Below are positions 24,379 to 34,032 of a stretch of DNA of 64,000 nucleotides, one piece after another. How positions within the stretch are numbered: position 1 is the stretch's first letter; every line of letters starts with the position of its first letter. The notes below the pieces were generated by a model. It did no database searches, had not been told where the DNA came from, and saw only the letters and a program-made list of their open reading frames with translations. The DNA comes from Algoriphagus antarcticus (lineage in GTDB: Bacteria; Bacteroidota; Bacteroidia; Cytophagales; Cyclobacteriaceae). A program made the translations under genes and the position numbers. Where the stretch lies: contig NZ_MSSW01000007.1 of the NCBI RefSeq assembly GCF_002150685.1, positions 1 to 64,000 of the forward strand, given 5' to 3'.

Positions 24379-25017
24379 ATGCAAAAATTCAATTTACTTT
24401 TAGTCGCTTTTCTAGGATTCGCCACCGTTTCTTTGGCGCAAGCACCTATCAAAATCGCCTGCGTAGGCAATAGCATCACCCAAGGCCCGGGAAGAGACAA
24501 TCCTGACAGCTGGCCACTACAGATGCAGACAATTCTCGGTGATGCTTACGAAGTGGGTAATTTTGGAGTCAGTGGAAGAACATTGCTTCGCAAAGGAGAT
24601 AACCCATATTGGATTGAGCCGCAGTTTCAGCAAGTGAAAGACTTTCAAGCGGACATTCTGATCATAATGCTGGGAACGAACGATTCCAAACCACAGAACT
24701 GGCAATACGCTTCAGAATTCAGACAGGATTACCTCGACATGATCTATGAATTCAAAAAGACAATGCCTGTAGATGGGAAAGTATATGTGATCCTTCCTGT
24801 GCCCGTAACTCGCGTAAATTTTGGAATTACTCCAGACGTGATGAACAACGAGCAGCGACTCATGCTGATCGATATCGCCGATGAGAGCGGCTCTGAGCTA
24901 GTAGATCTTTATACTCCATTCATGGGACACGAGGATTTGCTTCCTGACGGAGTGCACCCTAATACGGAAGGGTTGGGAATTATGGCAAAGGTGGTGGCAA
25001 GGGCAATCCGATTGTAG
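24379..25017 (+). CDS. Secreted SGNH/GDSL hydrolase
   Basis: A 212-residue exported esterase-type enzyme. Signal peptide MQKFNLLLVAFLGFATVSLA. Block I is CVGNSITQG with nucleophile Ser32, block II is NFGVSGRTLL (Gly), block III GTNDSK (Asn) and block V LPDGVHPN with Asp190 and His193. All catalytic residues are present. The substrate (acyl or acetyl ester, perhaps on polysaccharide) cannot be deduced. Confidence 0.9.
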   Translation: MQKFNLLLVAFLGFATVSLAQAPIKIACVGNSITQGPGRDNPDSWPLQMQTILGDAYEVGNFGVSGRTLLRKGDNPYWIEPQFQQVKDFQADILIIMLGTNDSKPQNWQYASEFRQDYLDMIYEFKKTMPVDGKVYVILPVPVTRVNFGITPDVMNNEQRLMLIDIADESGSELVDLYTPFMGHEDLLPDGVHPNTEGLGIMAKVVARAIRL

Positions 25018-25020
25018 GGG

Positions 25021-25105
25021 CAAACGTCATTGCGAGCAGAGCGAAGCAATCTCTTTATAAACCACAAACCCTCCAAGTTTTTAGAAATCTGCAGGGTTTT
25101 GTTTT
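25021..25105. repeat. REP-like element and hairpin downstream of the SGNH gene
   Basis: CGTCATTGCGAGCAGAGCGA followed by AGCAATCTC is a repeat type seen in many bacterial intergenic regions. Next comes AAACCCT (25066-25072) / AGGGTTT (25093-25099) followed by TGTTTT, which could terminate the SGNH gene. Confidence 0.5.
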
Positions 25106-25181
25106 AATACATCAACACGCCGAAAATCAAAAACTCCTACGAAAAATTAGAGATCAGATTTTTAAAGGTGTTAATACGGAA

Positions 25182-26333
25182 TTATTCTAAATCAATGTTA
25201 AATCTTATCAAATCCCCTTTAATAAATCGCTCATCATCTTGATGCATAGAGTTATAGCTTATCCATAGTCCATCTGATGTAACAAAAGAAAAACCAACAT
25301 TATAAGTATTCTGTTTGGGCAAATAAACGTCTGAAATATGTTGAAAATTTTTATCTAAAATCGATATCAAGATTTTATTGTAATTAACATAGTGGAAGTC
25401 TTCCTCTATAGAATTAGGTCTTGGGGGGCTACTCAAGCGATAGTAAAGTTCGCTATTAGAGTCATAATGAATTTTATAGTAAAATGGATTATTTGCCATA
25501 TACAACTGCTTCTCCTCTCTAGATATTGATCCAAATGGAATTTCATCACCCTCCACTTTTTCAAAAGGAGGAGATGCTTCAGAAAAGGAGATTTCACCTG
25601 TCTCAAGATTGTATTTATATACATTGGGACTTCCCGAAAAAATAAAAGCGAAGCCATTCTCATTTTGTGTTGCTGAGGATAAAAAAAGTTTACTTAAATC
25701 CAACCTTTGTCCTAAATAAGCCTCAGGATAATAAATTGGTAGGGATCTAGATTTTCCCGTTTCAATAGAAAACGCTGAAAAAATACGTTTCTTTTCAGGC
25801 TGGTCAAAACTTTGAAAATACACTAATATTTCATCGGTGATGGGGCTAAATAAAAGCTGGGAAGAAAAATCAAGCGAAGGATTATTTTCGTATAGTTCTT
25901 CCCTATCACCATCATCAAAACTATCCGAAAAGTTATAATATCTATTAATCAATTCCCCTTTTATATTCATAAGTGAAACTCTTGAATCTCCCTCAGCCAA
26001 GAAAATAGAATCTGAATTGTGAAAATAAAAACCCCGTACTTGATCAACAGAGTTCATTCCATTCAACTCAAAGTTTATAGATTTAATTAGTCTATTTTCC
26101 TTTAAATCTACTATTTCCAAAGAATGATTGAGAACATTAAAAATAATTAAAGAATCATTCTTTACTTGATTGAAGTAGTAAAAATGCCCGAGCTCATCAT
26201 GTGTTTCAATAAATCTATCTTCGACAGTTACATTAAAATCTACTCTTTCAGCCTCCCTAGATGGGGAACACGAAAAGTTAAACAATAACGAACAAGCAAC
26301 AAAAATAGTCCTGTACAAATGAGAAAAATTCAT
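25182..26333 (-). CDS. DUF4221-type beta-propeller lipoprotein
   Basis: A 383-residue lipoprotein (signal peptide with Cys22: LLFNFSCSPS). The mature protein is a series of short beta-strand blades (for example HSLEIVDLKENRLIKSINF, NVYKYNLETGEISFSEA) consistent with a six-bladed propeller of the DUF4221 kind, found mostly in Bacteroidota. Such lipoproteins are often encoded beside small exported peptides, and one (26414-26674) lies directly upstream on the same strand. Function unknown. Base composition is more AT-rich than the neighbouring housekeeping genes. Confidence 0.75.
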   Translation of the reverse strand: MNFSHLYRTIFVACSLLFNFSCSPSREAERVDFNVTVEDRFIETHDELGHFYYFNQVKNDSLIIFNVLNHSLEIVDLKENRLIKSINFELNGMNSVDQVRGFYFHNSDSIFLAEGDSRVSLMNIKGELINRYYNFSDSFDDGDREELYENNPSLDFSSQLLFSPITDEILVYFQSFDQPEKKRIFSAFSIETGKSRSLPIYYPEAYLGQRLDLSKLFLSSATQNENGFAFIFSGSPNVYKYNLETGEISFSEASPPFEKVEGDEIPFGSISREEKQLYMANNPFYYKIHYDSNSELYYRLSSPPRPNSIEEDFHYVNYNKILISILDKNFQHISDVYLPKQNTYNVGFSFVTSDGLWISYNSMHQDDERFIKGDLIRFNIDLE

Positions 26334-26350
26334 TTTGATTTTTTATTAAA

Positions 26351-26393
26351 ATAGTTTAAAAACCTGTTCAGCCAAATATGGCAAAACAGGTTT
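26351..26393 (-). terminator. Hairpin between the exported peptide and propeller genes
   Basis: On the minus strand AAACCTGTT pairs with AACAGGTTT (plus positions 26360-26368 and 26385-26393), with an inner GCCA/TGGC extension, followed by TTTAAACTATT. It may terminate or attenuate transcription after the peptide gene. Confidence 0.55.
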
Positions 26394-26413
26394 AATCCAA
26401 AATTATTAATCAC

Positions 26414-26674
26414 TTAAAGGGGACAAGCACTGATAGGTGAATTCTTTGCCCTTCCACAAAATGAATCACTTTTGACTGTCTTACAATATTGCCCATTAGT
26501 ATACGGACAGTCAAAATAATACCAGTCTTTTTTTTCCCCTTCTTCTTCTAGGGCAAAAGTCTTAGTGAAAATCGAAGTAATCTCTGAGCCCCTTGGAGAA
26601 AAGATAGCGCTAGAAAAATCCAATACAATTGCAATAACAAACATGCCAAAGAAAGTTAAAATTTTTTTGTTCAT
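26414..26674 (-). CDS. Small exported cysteine-containing peptide (NVEALA-like position)
   Basis: An 86-residue product with an N-terminal hydrophobic signal (MNKKILTFFGMFVIAIVLDF), a spacer containing TKTFALEEEGE and a mature C-terminal part with four cysteines (DCPYTNGQYC, SFCGRAK, SACPL). The layout resembles NVEALA-type peptides of Bacteroidota, which are also encoded next to propeller lipoproteins. The exact NVEALA motif is absent, so this is a relation by architecture and context. Role unknown. Confidence 0.6.
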   Translation of the reverse strand: MNKKILTFFGMFVIAIVLDFSSAIFSPRGSEITSIFTKTFALEEEGEKKDWYYFDCPYTNGQYCKTVKSDSFCGRAKNSPISACPL

Positions 26675-27048
26675 AACTATTACGTTTAAAGTGAATCCAA
26701 TTATAAAAAAAAAAACTAAAACCCTAAATAAATTTATTATAATGGTTACCTCTGAGACTCGACTAAGAAATTCTCCCAGGAATTTGTAGAACCCTTGTTA
26801 TTCTAAGCATAGCCCAAGATAATGATCGGGAGTATCTACACTTCTGTATTTTTATGGATTTGCAATTCTGATTCCAAAAGTTCCACCTCTCCGGGGTTGC
26901 TCCACTAAGCGTAGATTGTATCTACGCTTTTCTATTTTCTGGAATTTGTAATTCCTCTGTAAAGAGTTCATCCTCAACTGGAGATCAAATATTGATGGTA
27001 GGTTTTGGAATGCAATCATGTATTATTGAGGTAGTATCATCTAAATGA
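26675..27048. repeat. Intergenic region with REP-like hairpin
   Basis: A perfect stem AAGCGTAGAT (26907-26916) / ATCTACGCTT (26920-26929) with a TGT loop is followed by TTCTATTTTC. It is flanked by similar blocks GGATTTGCAATTC (about 26859) and GGAATTTGTAATTCC (about 26941). A run of 12 A residues lies near 26706. No gene is supported. Confidence 0.55.
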
Positions 27049-27249
27049 TTGGATATGGAAATAACGATAAAAATAGATAGGCGTAGCGAACAGGCAAAGG
27101 CATTCTATGAATACCTTAAAACGCTGCCTTTTATTGAGATAGAAGAAGTTCGCTATAATAAAAACACTGAAGAAGCGATAAAAGAGGTTAAGTCAGGGAA
27201 AGCGACCAAAATTTCTCTGGAGGATTTCAGGAAGCAACTCTTTTCGTAA
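27049..27249 (+). CDS. Small antitoxin-like protein without a partner
   Basis: A 66-residue protein: an N-terminal beta strand and helix (EITIKIDRRSEQAKAFYEYLKTLPFIEI), then KNTEEAIKEVKSGKATKISLEDFRKQLF. The SGKATKISLEDFRKQL tail is the style of type II antitoxins that precede RelE/ParE-like toxins in Bacteroidota. No toxin frame follows; the next 137 bp are non-coding and then a convergent sulfatase gene ends. Function is inferred only from pattern. Confidence 0.6.
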   Translation: MDMEITIKIDRRSEQAKAFYEYLKTLPFIEIEEVRYNKNTEEAIKEVKSGKATKISLEDFRKQLFS

Positions 27250-27386
27250 TGTATCAGCCTTAAAACCCCAGACTCTTACCTCAAAATCACAAATTCAGAG
27301 TTCCTGGTAATACGTTGCGCCGCCGAGTCGTTGCGAAAAAATTACCGCTATCAAATCTTTCAATCCTCCACAAATCCAATCTGCTT

Positions 27387-28928
27387 TCACTCGCCCTCGA
27401 TCTTGTCATTCGATTGTGGGGCTCCAGGGGTACTTCTACCTTCTTTGATATACTTGGATAAAAGGGCTTTTAGCGATGCTACTTTATCAGCATTTTCGGC
27501 ATGGACATTCGTAGTCTCTCCTGGATCTGCGGATAGATTGTACAGTTGCACGTCTGGAAGATCTTCTTCGGCAGGATCATTTGGCTTAGGAAAGCTCCAG
27601 CCTCCAGAGCCTTTGGCCATAATCAGTTTCCAATCCCCTTCACGAATCGCAAAACTCCCGTTGATCGAATGATGAACTGTTGCTTCACGGAAACTTTCGA
27701 CTTTATGATCTGCATCAAACAACTTCAGTAAACTATAGCTGTCCTCTCCTTCATTATCCTTCAACTCATAGCCTGTAAGTTCTGCTCCTGTTGCCATCAG
27801 ATCTGTGAGGCAGATTGTCTCACTTCGTGAAGTCCCTTTCTGGATTTTAGCTGGCCACTTGGCTATAAAAGGAACGCGATGTCCTCCTTCAAATATATCC
27901 GCTTTATGACCTCGGTAGATGTAGTTGGATAAGTGTCCTGCTGCTTGCATCACATCTAGTCCTGCGGCTGGAGAACCTCCGTTGTCACTCGTGAAAATAA
28001 CGAGGGTATTTTCGGCTATCCCAGCTCTCTCAAGCGCTGCATTTACTTTTCCCACATAATCATCGATCATCATCATAAAGTCTCCATAAGGAGCTAATCC
28101 GCTTTTGCCTTGCCAGTATGCAGGAGGCAATATCGGAGTATGCGGAGAAGGTAGTGCTAGGTATAGGAAAAATGGCTTTTCGTCTTTTGCTTGGGCCTCT
28201 ATATATTGGATTGATTTTTCAAAGAAATTCGGCGTTACCTTCTCATGATCAAAGTCAGGAGATGTTGGGCCTTCACGCCACCAAGAATATTTTCCAGTAT
28301 TCACCGTGATTGTATCTGGAACGGCAGTCACTTTCCCATTTTCCACATAGACATAAGGGGCCATATCAAGTGACCCAGCATGCCCATAAGCATAGTCAAA
28401 ACCCAGATCATTTGGCGTGTGGGTCACTGGACTGGAGAAGTCAATCTGATCGAAATCATTTGGCCCCCAACCATCAGCGGTCAGCGGATCACCATCAGTT
28501 GTCGCCCAATCCCAACCCAAATGCCACTTGCCGATAAAAGCAGTGTGATATCCCTGCATTTTGAGCACTGAGGCAATTGTGCTACGATTATCAGGAATCA
28601 AGGCCTGAGAATTACCGGTGAGTACACCGCTCTTCAATGTGCTTCTCCAGTTATATCTGCCAGTCAAAAACCCATAGCGTGTAGGCGTGCAAACCGCTGA
28701 AGGCGTATGCGCATCGGTGAAAATCATTCCTTCCGAAGCCAATTGGTCGATATGAGGTGTTGGGATTTTGCTGTCTGAGTTAAAAGCTCCTATATCTCCA
28801 TAGCCTAGGTCATCTGCTAAAATAACCACAATATTTGGTAGGCGCGCTTGCGCTTTGGCTTTCTCAGCAGAAGAGATAACTCCAAAAAAGGTGAAAACAA
28901 CTACAAGAATGTTGATGAGGAATTTCAT
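27387..28928 (-). CDS. Exported arylsulfatase (S1 family)
   Basis: A 513-residue sulfatase. Signal peptide to about 27. Metal site Asp39-Asp40 (ILADDLGYGD), formylglycine signature Cys80-Thr-Pro-Thr-Arg (AVCTPTRYGFLTGR, about 79-90), GKWHLG, and a second metal pair in FTSDNGGS. The Cys-type signature needs conversion by a formylglycine-generating or anaerobic maturase enzyme; none is linked here (GldK resembles that enzyme's fold but is structural). The substrate is probably a sulfated glycan or small ester. Confidence 0.92.
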   Translation of the reverse strand: MKFLINILVVVFTFFGVISSAEKAKAQARLPNIVVILADDLGYGDIGAFNSDSKIPTPHIDQLASEGMIFTDAHTPSAVCTPTRYGFLTGRYNWRSTLKSGVLTGNSQALIPDNRSTIASVLKMQGYHTAFIGKWHLGWDWATTDGDPLTADGWGPNDFDQIDFSSPVTHTPNDLGFDYAYGHAGSLDMAPYVYVENGKVTAVPDTITVNTGKYSWWREGPTSPDFDHEKVTPNFFEKSIQYIEAQAKDEKPFFLYLALPSPHTPILPPAYWQGKSGLAPYGDFMMMIDDYVGKVNAALERAGIAENTLVIFTSDNGGSPAAGLDVMQAAGHLSNYIYRGHKADIFEGGHRVPFIAKWPAKIQKGTSRSETICLTDLMATGAELTGYELKDNEGEDSYSLLKLFDADHKVESFREATVHHSINGSFAIREGDWKLIMAKGSGGWSFPKPNDPAEEDLPDVQLYNLSADPGETTNVHAENADKVASLKALLSKYIKEGRSTPGAPQSNDKIEGE

Positions 28929-29084
28929 GGGATTTCAGCTAAGACAATTGGCTTCAATCTAGGCCTAAGGCTCCACTTATAAAAACCAATAGAGGGCAGC
29001 GCTATCAAATCAGAATAATTAGAAGGAGATAGATTTACTTTTGGAAATTTACAAAAGGTAAATTACTCTTATTAAATCAATTCA

Positions 29085-30226
29085 ATGAAACCAAGAAATT
29101 TCAAACTCCAAGCAATCCATTTCCTACAACTAGCTATTATGGTTCGGACTACTTCTGCGACCGGGAGGACGAAAGTTCACATATCCTAAAGCTTCTTGAA
29201 AACGGGCAATCCTGTCTTTTAGTGGGTAATAGAAGGCTAGGGAAAACTGCATTGATCCAACATATCAAATATTTATTACCGTATGAGTATGGATTCATAT
29301 ATCTGGATATTCTAGCTACGGAAAATGAGCAGCAATTTCTTGATGCACTTGGTTCCGCTTTGGTCCAATCATTTCCTGAAAAAAGCTCAATTGGAAAGCG
29401 CGTTTGGGAATTTATAAAAGGTTTACGACCAATTATCAGTTTTGACCAGCTTAGTGGCACTCCACAGGTTTCCTTTCAAGTGCAACAATATGAGAAGCTT
29501 GTGCAGGATATTTTGATTTTTCTATCAAAACTTGATCAGCCGAACATAGTGGCTATTGACGAGTTACAGCAGATCCATTCCTACCCCGAAAAGAATACAG
29601 ACGCTTGGCTACGCAGTACTATCCAGCAACTCCATAGTGTAACGTTCCTGTTTTCCGGAAGCAGACAAACAATACTTTCTGAACTATTTTCGAATCCGAA
29701 AAGACCTTTTTATAAAAGTACAAATTCATTCAAACTGAAAAAAATACCTCAAGAGAAATACAGGGAGTTTATCGTCATGACATTTGCAAAACATGGGAGA
29801 ATATTAACAGATGCTCTAGCAGATGAAATTTTGATTTGGACGAAATGTCGTACTTATTATGTCCAGCATCTCTGCAACAGATTATTTCAGTTGATCAAGA
29901 AAATCTATGGACAGGGTGATTGGCAGGATTGCGCACAAAAAATTTTAAAGGAACAAGAAGTGTTCTTTTTCCACTTCAGATCGCTGTTGAGCAAACAGCA
30001 ATGGAGGCTTTTAGTAGCCATCGCAAAAACAGGTGTAGTTTTCGCCCCCACTTCCAAGGATTTTATTAGCAAAAACAAGCTAGGAAGTGCAGCTACGGTA
30101 TTCAAATCCATCGATTCTTTATTGGAAAAAGAGATGATATTTAAAGAAATTGATCAGAGAGGCGCACCTTTTTACCAATCGTATGATGTATTCTTTGAGC
30201 GATGGATACAAGGAAGGGACTTTTGA
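29085..30226 (+). pseudogene. Orphan AAA-type ATP-binding protein; start codon out of frame
   Basis: The protein frame is open from 29033 and reads ETKKFQTPSNPFPTTSYYG from 29087, the family-typical N-terminus, then Walker A (LVGNRRLGKTALI, GTG at 29222 inside it). A Walker B-like VAIDELQQI follows, with sensor region FSGSRQTI and a C-terminal winged-helix-like domain to TGA 30226. The only ATG at the right place (29085, ATGAAACC) is in another frame: one base appears missing compared with an expected ATG-GAA-ACC. A non-ATG start (ATT 29033) or the GTG at 29222, which would cut the P-loop, are alternatives. The family is archaeal/prokaryotic STAND-like ATPases of unknown role. Confidence 0.65.
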
Positions 30227-30289
30227 AAAGGAACCCATTGCAACTGGATAGTAAGGGCGATAAATCTTTCGCCGCTACCACTCTGCAAT

Positions 30290-30328
30290 AGAAAAACAAA
30301 AAACCACAACCCTTGCGAGCCGTGGTTT
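30290..30328 (-). terminator. Probable terminator of the atp operon
   Basis: On the minus strand AAACCAC...GTGGTTT (plus 30301-30307 / 30322-30328) is followed by TTTGTTTTTC. It lies 20-60 bp after the atpG stop. Confidence 0.6.
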
Positions 30329-30350
30329 CGGAAATTAGGTCTATCGTTTA

Positions 30351-31223
30351 TTACTTGCCTTCAAGTGCATTAGCACCGGAGACTATTTCTAGAATTTCGT
30401 TGGTAATAGCAGCCTGGCGACTTCTGTTGTACATCAATCGAAGCTCCTTCAGCAATTCACCGGCATTTTCAGTAGCCTTATCCATCGCTGTCATTCTTGC
30501 GCCATGCTCAGAAGCATTACTTTCTAATACAGCTTTATAAAACTGGATCTTCAATGAAGTCGGCACCAATTCTTCGATAATGTATTTTCTGGATGGTTCC
30601 AAAAGGTATTCAGTTTCAGTAGTTTTCTCTTCAGTAGAATCATCTTTTGCCATAGGCAAGAATTGCTCCACCTGCACTTCTTGAGTAGCTACATTTTTGA
30701 ATTCGTTGTATACCAACACTACCTGATCGTATTCACCGGCAATAAATGAATTCATCGCATATTCGGCAGCATTTCTCACATTTTCAAAAGTAAGATCCTG
30801 AAATAACTGATAATAATCAGTCACCATGTTGAACTCACGCTTTTTGAAGGCTTCAAATGACTTTTTGCCTATCGGAAGAATTGTGATGTTCTTTCCAGCA
30901 AACTGCCTAGCTATCGTCTGATTCCCTGCTTTGATAATATTTGAATTGAAAGCACCACAAAGGCCTTTATCTGAAGTAACGGGAATGATCAGTACATTTC
31001 TCACTTCTCTTTTTTCAGCAAAAACGACATCCGAAGCTCCGTCAGAAGCAGCTGATACGTTATTCAGGATATGGGTCAACTTCTGAGAGTAAGGACGCAT
31101 CTGTACGATCTTGTCCTGAGCTCTTCTAAGTTTGGAGGCGGATACCATTTTCATAGCCTTAGTGATCTGCTGGGTAGAGACTACTGAGGTGATCCGTTCC
31201 TTTACTTCCTTAAGGTTAGCCAT
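30351..31223 (-). CDS. atpG: F1F0 ATP synthase subunit gamma
   Basis: A 290-residue central-stalk subunit. The N-terminal coiled coil (MANLKEVKERITSVVSTQQITKAMKMVS) and the C-terminal MYNRSRQAAITNEILEIVSGANAL match the AtpG signature. It couples rotor rotation to catalysis in the alpha/beta hexamer. Last gene of the minus-strand cluster, 64 bp after atpA. A mid-protein insertion (about 190-205, KDDSTEEKTTETEY) is acidic and may be lineage-specific. Confidence 0.97.
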   Translation of the reverse strand: MANLKEVKERITSVVSTQQITKAMKMVSASKLRRAQDKIVQMRPYSQKLTHILNNVSAASDGASDVVFAEKREVRNVLIIPVTSDKGLCGAFNSNIIKAGNQTIARQFAGKNITILPIGKKSFEAFKKREFNMVTDYYQLFQDLTFENVRNAAEYAMNSFIAGEYDQVVLVYNEFKNVATQEVQVEQFLPMAKDDSTEEKTTETEYLLEPSRKYIIEELVPTSLKIQFYKAVLESNASEHGARMTAMDKATENAGELLKELRLMYNRSRQAAITNEILEIVSGANALEGK

Positions 31224-31287
31224 TTTGGTTACGTTGTGCTAGGGTATAAATAACCGGAAGACTCACGCCTTCCGGAATTCAAATCAA

Positions 31288-32865
31288 TTATTTCGAGAAT
31301 TTAGGAGCTAATTCAGCAGCCGCCTTAGTAAGAATTTTTCCAGCTGCATCTACGTCACCTTTCAGGATGAATTGTAGCGCTTCAGGATAAGTAGTATCCA
31401 AAAGTGTGTAGAATTCTTTCTCAAATGCTCTAGCTTTTTCCACTGGAACTGTATCCATCAAGCCTCTAGTAGAAGCATAGATAATAGCTACCTGGTGCTC
31501 TACAGATACTGGAGAGTACTGTGCTTGTTTCAAGATCTCTTGGTTTCTTCTACCTCTTTCGATCGTACGCTTGGTAGTCGCATCTAGATCAGAGCCAAAC
31601 TTAGAGAATGCTTCCAATTCACGGAAAGCCGCTTGATCCAATTTCAATGTACCGGCGATTTTCTTCATAGACTTGATCTGTGCGTTACCACCTACTCTAG
31701 ATACCGAGATACCTACGTTGATCGCAGGACGGATACCAGAGTTGAAAAGGTTGGTCTCTAGGAAGATCTGACCGTCAGTAATAGAGATTACGTTAGTCGG
31801 GATATAGGCAGAGACGTCACCAGCTTGAGTTTCGATAATTGGAAGTGCTGTCAAAGACCCGCCACCTTTTACCAAATGCCTGATAGAATCTGGCAAATCG
31901 TTCATTGATTGAGCGATTTTATCGGACTTATTGATTTTTGCAGCTCTCTCTAGCAATCTAGAGTGAAGGTAGAACACGTCTCCAGGATATGCTTCACGTC
32001 CCGGAGGTCTTCTCAATAGTAGGGAAACTTCACGGTAAGCTACGGCTTGCTTAGAAAGATCATCATAAACCACCAAAGCAGGACGACCTGTATCTCTGAA
32101 AAATTCACCGATCGATGCACCGGCAAAAGGTGCAAAGAACTGCATTGGAGCTGGCTCAGATGCAGGAGCTGCAACTATAACTGTATAAGAAAGTGCGCCA
32201 AATTTTTCCAAAGTTGCTACTACACCAGCAACGGTAGATGCTTTCTGACCGATTGCAACGTAGATACAGAAAACTGGCTCACCTTTGTCGTAAAATTCTT
32301 TTTGGTTGAGAATAGCATCGATAACTACCGCAGTTTTACCGGTCTGACGGTCACCAATTACTAATTCTCTTTGTCCTCTACCGATTGGAATCATCGCATC
32401 GATAGATTTGATACCTGTCTGAAGCGGCTCGGTAACTGGCTGACGGAAGATTACACCAGGAGCTTTACGCTCCAAAGGCATCTCATACAAATCACCAGTA
32501 ATAGGACCTTTACCGTCAATAGGATTACCCAAGGTATCCACTACACGGCCAAGCATTCCTTCACCTACTTGAAGCGAGGCAATTCTCTTAGTTCTCTTTA
32601 CTGTATCTCCTTCTTTCACTCCTTTGGAGTCACCGAAAAGCACAGCGCCGACATTGTCTTCTTCAAGGTTCAGTACCATTGCTTTCAGACCGTTGTCAAA
32701 TTCCAGCAATTCACCAGACTGAGCCTTAGAAAGTCCATAGATACGAGCTACACCATCCCCCACTTGAAGGACTGTACCCACTTCTTCGAGTTCAGCTTCG
32801 GTTCTTGCACCAGAGAGTTGTTCTCTTAAAATTGCCGAAACTTCATCAGGTCTTACTTCTGCCAT
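31288..32865 (-). CDS. atpA: F1F0 ATP synthase subunit alpha
   Basis: A 525-residue non-catalytic nucleotide-binding subunit. Walker [11 protein letters not shown] at about 172 and the alpha/beta signature [14 protein letters not shown] at about 375. The N-terminus carries the delta-binding segment ([14 protein letters not shown]). Co-directional with atpH (23-bp gap) and atpG. Confidence 0.98.
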   Translation of the reverse strand: MAEVRPDEVSAILREQLSGARTEAELEEVGTVLQVGDGVARIYGLSKAQSGELLEFDNGLKAMVLNLEEDNVGAVLFGDSKGVKEGDTVKRTKRIASLQVGEGMLGRVVDTLGNPIDGKGPITGDLYEMPLERKAPGVIFRQPVTEPLQTGIKSIDAMIPIGRGQRELVIGDRQTGKTAVVIDAILNQKEFYDKGEPVFCIYVAIGQKASTVAGVVATLEKFGALSYTVIVAAPASEPAPMQFFAPFAGASIGEFFRDTGRPALVVYDDLSKQAVAYREVSLLLRRPPGREAYPGDVFYLHSRLLERAAKINKSDKIAQSMNDLPDSIRHLVKGGGSLTALPIIETQAGDVSAYIPTNVISITDGQIFLETNLFNSGIRPAINVGISVSRVGGNAQIKSMKKIAGTLKLDQAAFRELEAFSKFGSDLDATTKRTIERGRRNQEILKQAQYSPVSVEHQVAIIYASTRGLMDTVPVEKARAFEKEFYTLLDTTYPEALQFILKGDVDAAGKILTKAAAELAPKFSK

Positions 32866-32888
32866 GATATATAGATTAATGCTTTTTG

Positions 32889-33449
32889 TTAGATTTTACT
32901 TTCGTAATGATTTTGGGTAAACTGAGTTTTCAACTGTCTCAGTTTGCTACTCAATGACTCGTCCAGCTGACGATCATTTACTTTCAAAATATATCCACCT
33001 ATCAAGTCTGGATTTATTTTCTCCACCAATTGTACTGTCTTCTTACCAGAAATTTCTTTCACTACTTCGGAAAACTCCTTTCGAAGCATATCATCGATCG
33101 GGAAGGTAGTAGTCACTTCAGCCACCTGAATAGATTTGTGAAGATTGTATTGGTTTTCAAATTCCTTTGCTACATCCAGAAGAATCTCTTCTCTGTTCTT
33201 ACCGGAAACAATAACGAAGAACGTCATGGTCAGTGGCTCTGCTCCTTTAGCAAAAAGTGCTTTCAGCACATTCAATTTTTTGTCGGAATTGATAACAGGA
33301 TTCTTAAGAACCAATGCCAATTCACGATTGCTAGCTGCCAACGCGGTAAGACGTAGGAAATCTGTATGCACCTCCTCTAGTCTTCCTTTTTCCAAAGAAA
33401 GTTCCATGATTGACTTCGCATAGCGGGATGCTACTCTCTGGTTTGACAT
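32889..33449 (-). CDS. atpH: F1F0 ATP synthase subunit delta
   Basis: A 186-residue peripheral-stalk protein of usual length. The N-terminal six-helix domain begins [19 protein letters not shown]. The C-terminal part contains [25 protein letters not shown], the classical AtpH signature. It joins the b-subunit to the top of F1. Confidence 0.96.
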   Translation of the reverse strand: MSNQRVASRYAKSIMELSLEKGRLEEVHTDFLRLTALAASNRELALVLKNPVINSDKKLNVLKALFAKGAEPLTMTFFVIVSGKNREEILLDVAKEFENQYNLHKSIQVAEVTTTFPIDDMLRKEFSEVVKEISGKKTVQLVEKINPDLIGGYILKVNDRQLDESLSSKLRQLKTQFTQNHYESKI

Positions 33450-33458
33450 GGAGGTGTA

Positions 33459-33953
33459 TTAGTTAAGCTTAAGTTCTTTGAGGAATCCATCAACCAACTC
33501 TTTTTGAGACTTGTCATCTGATAGATTTTTCCTCAATAATTTATCTGTAATGTCTAAAGAAAGAGCAGCGACTTGAGCTTTCACATCTGCCAAAGCAGCT
33601 TTCTTCTCAGTTTCAATAACTGCTTTTGCATTCTCGATCATTAGAGCACCTGCTTTTACAGCTTCGCCCTTAGCATCATCGATCATTTTCACAGAAGCAT
33701 CTTGTGCTTTCTTCAAAATAATATCTCTTTCCAGTCTGGCTTCAGCAAGAAGTTTCTCATTCTCAGCTTTCAAGTTTGCCATTTCATTCCTGGCAGTCTC
33801 AGCAGCTTTCAACGCATTGTTAATGCTGCTTTCTCTTTCATCCAATGCCGCTAGCATAGGCTTCCATGCGAACTTGATTAGAATGAAAAGTAGGCCTAAA
33901 AAGCCAAATAATTGCCAGAAAATAAGACCGGTACCTGGTGTGATTAAATCCAT
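33459..33953 (-). CDS. atpF: F1F0 ATP synthase subunit b
   Basis: A 164-residue peripheral-stalk subunit. One N-terminal transmembrane helix (GLIFWQLFGFLGLLFILIKFAW, about 9-30), then a long charged coiled coil with Ala-rich heptads. The delta-binding tail is at the C-terminus. It is 9 bp upstream of atpH. Confidence 0.96.
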   Translation of the reverse strand: MDLITPGTGLIFWQLFGFLGLLFILIKFAWKPMLAALDERESSINNALKAAETARNEMANLKAENEKLLAEARLERDIILKKAQDASVKMIDDAKGEAVKAGALMIENAKAVIETEKKAALADVKAQVAALSLDITDKLLRKNLSDDKSQKELVDGFLKELKLN

Positions 33954-34032
33954 GGGGTATGTGTTATTTCAGATTGTTCAATAGAATAAAGAAAAGGGAA
34001 AGGCCTAGCGCCAATCCCTTCTCAAATTTTGA

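Noticed and set aside
26565-26789. Plus-strand frame over the exported peptide gene
   Set aside because: It is antisense to the peptide and low-complexity Lys-rich; the minus frame has a signal peptide and Cys pattern.
28310-28571. Plus-strand frames within the sulfatase gene
   Set aside because: They are antisense shadows of a well-supported sulfatase coding sequence.
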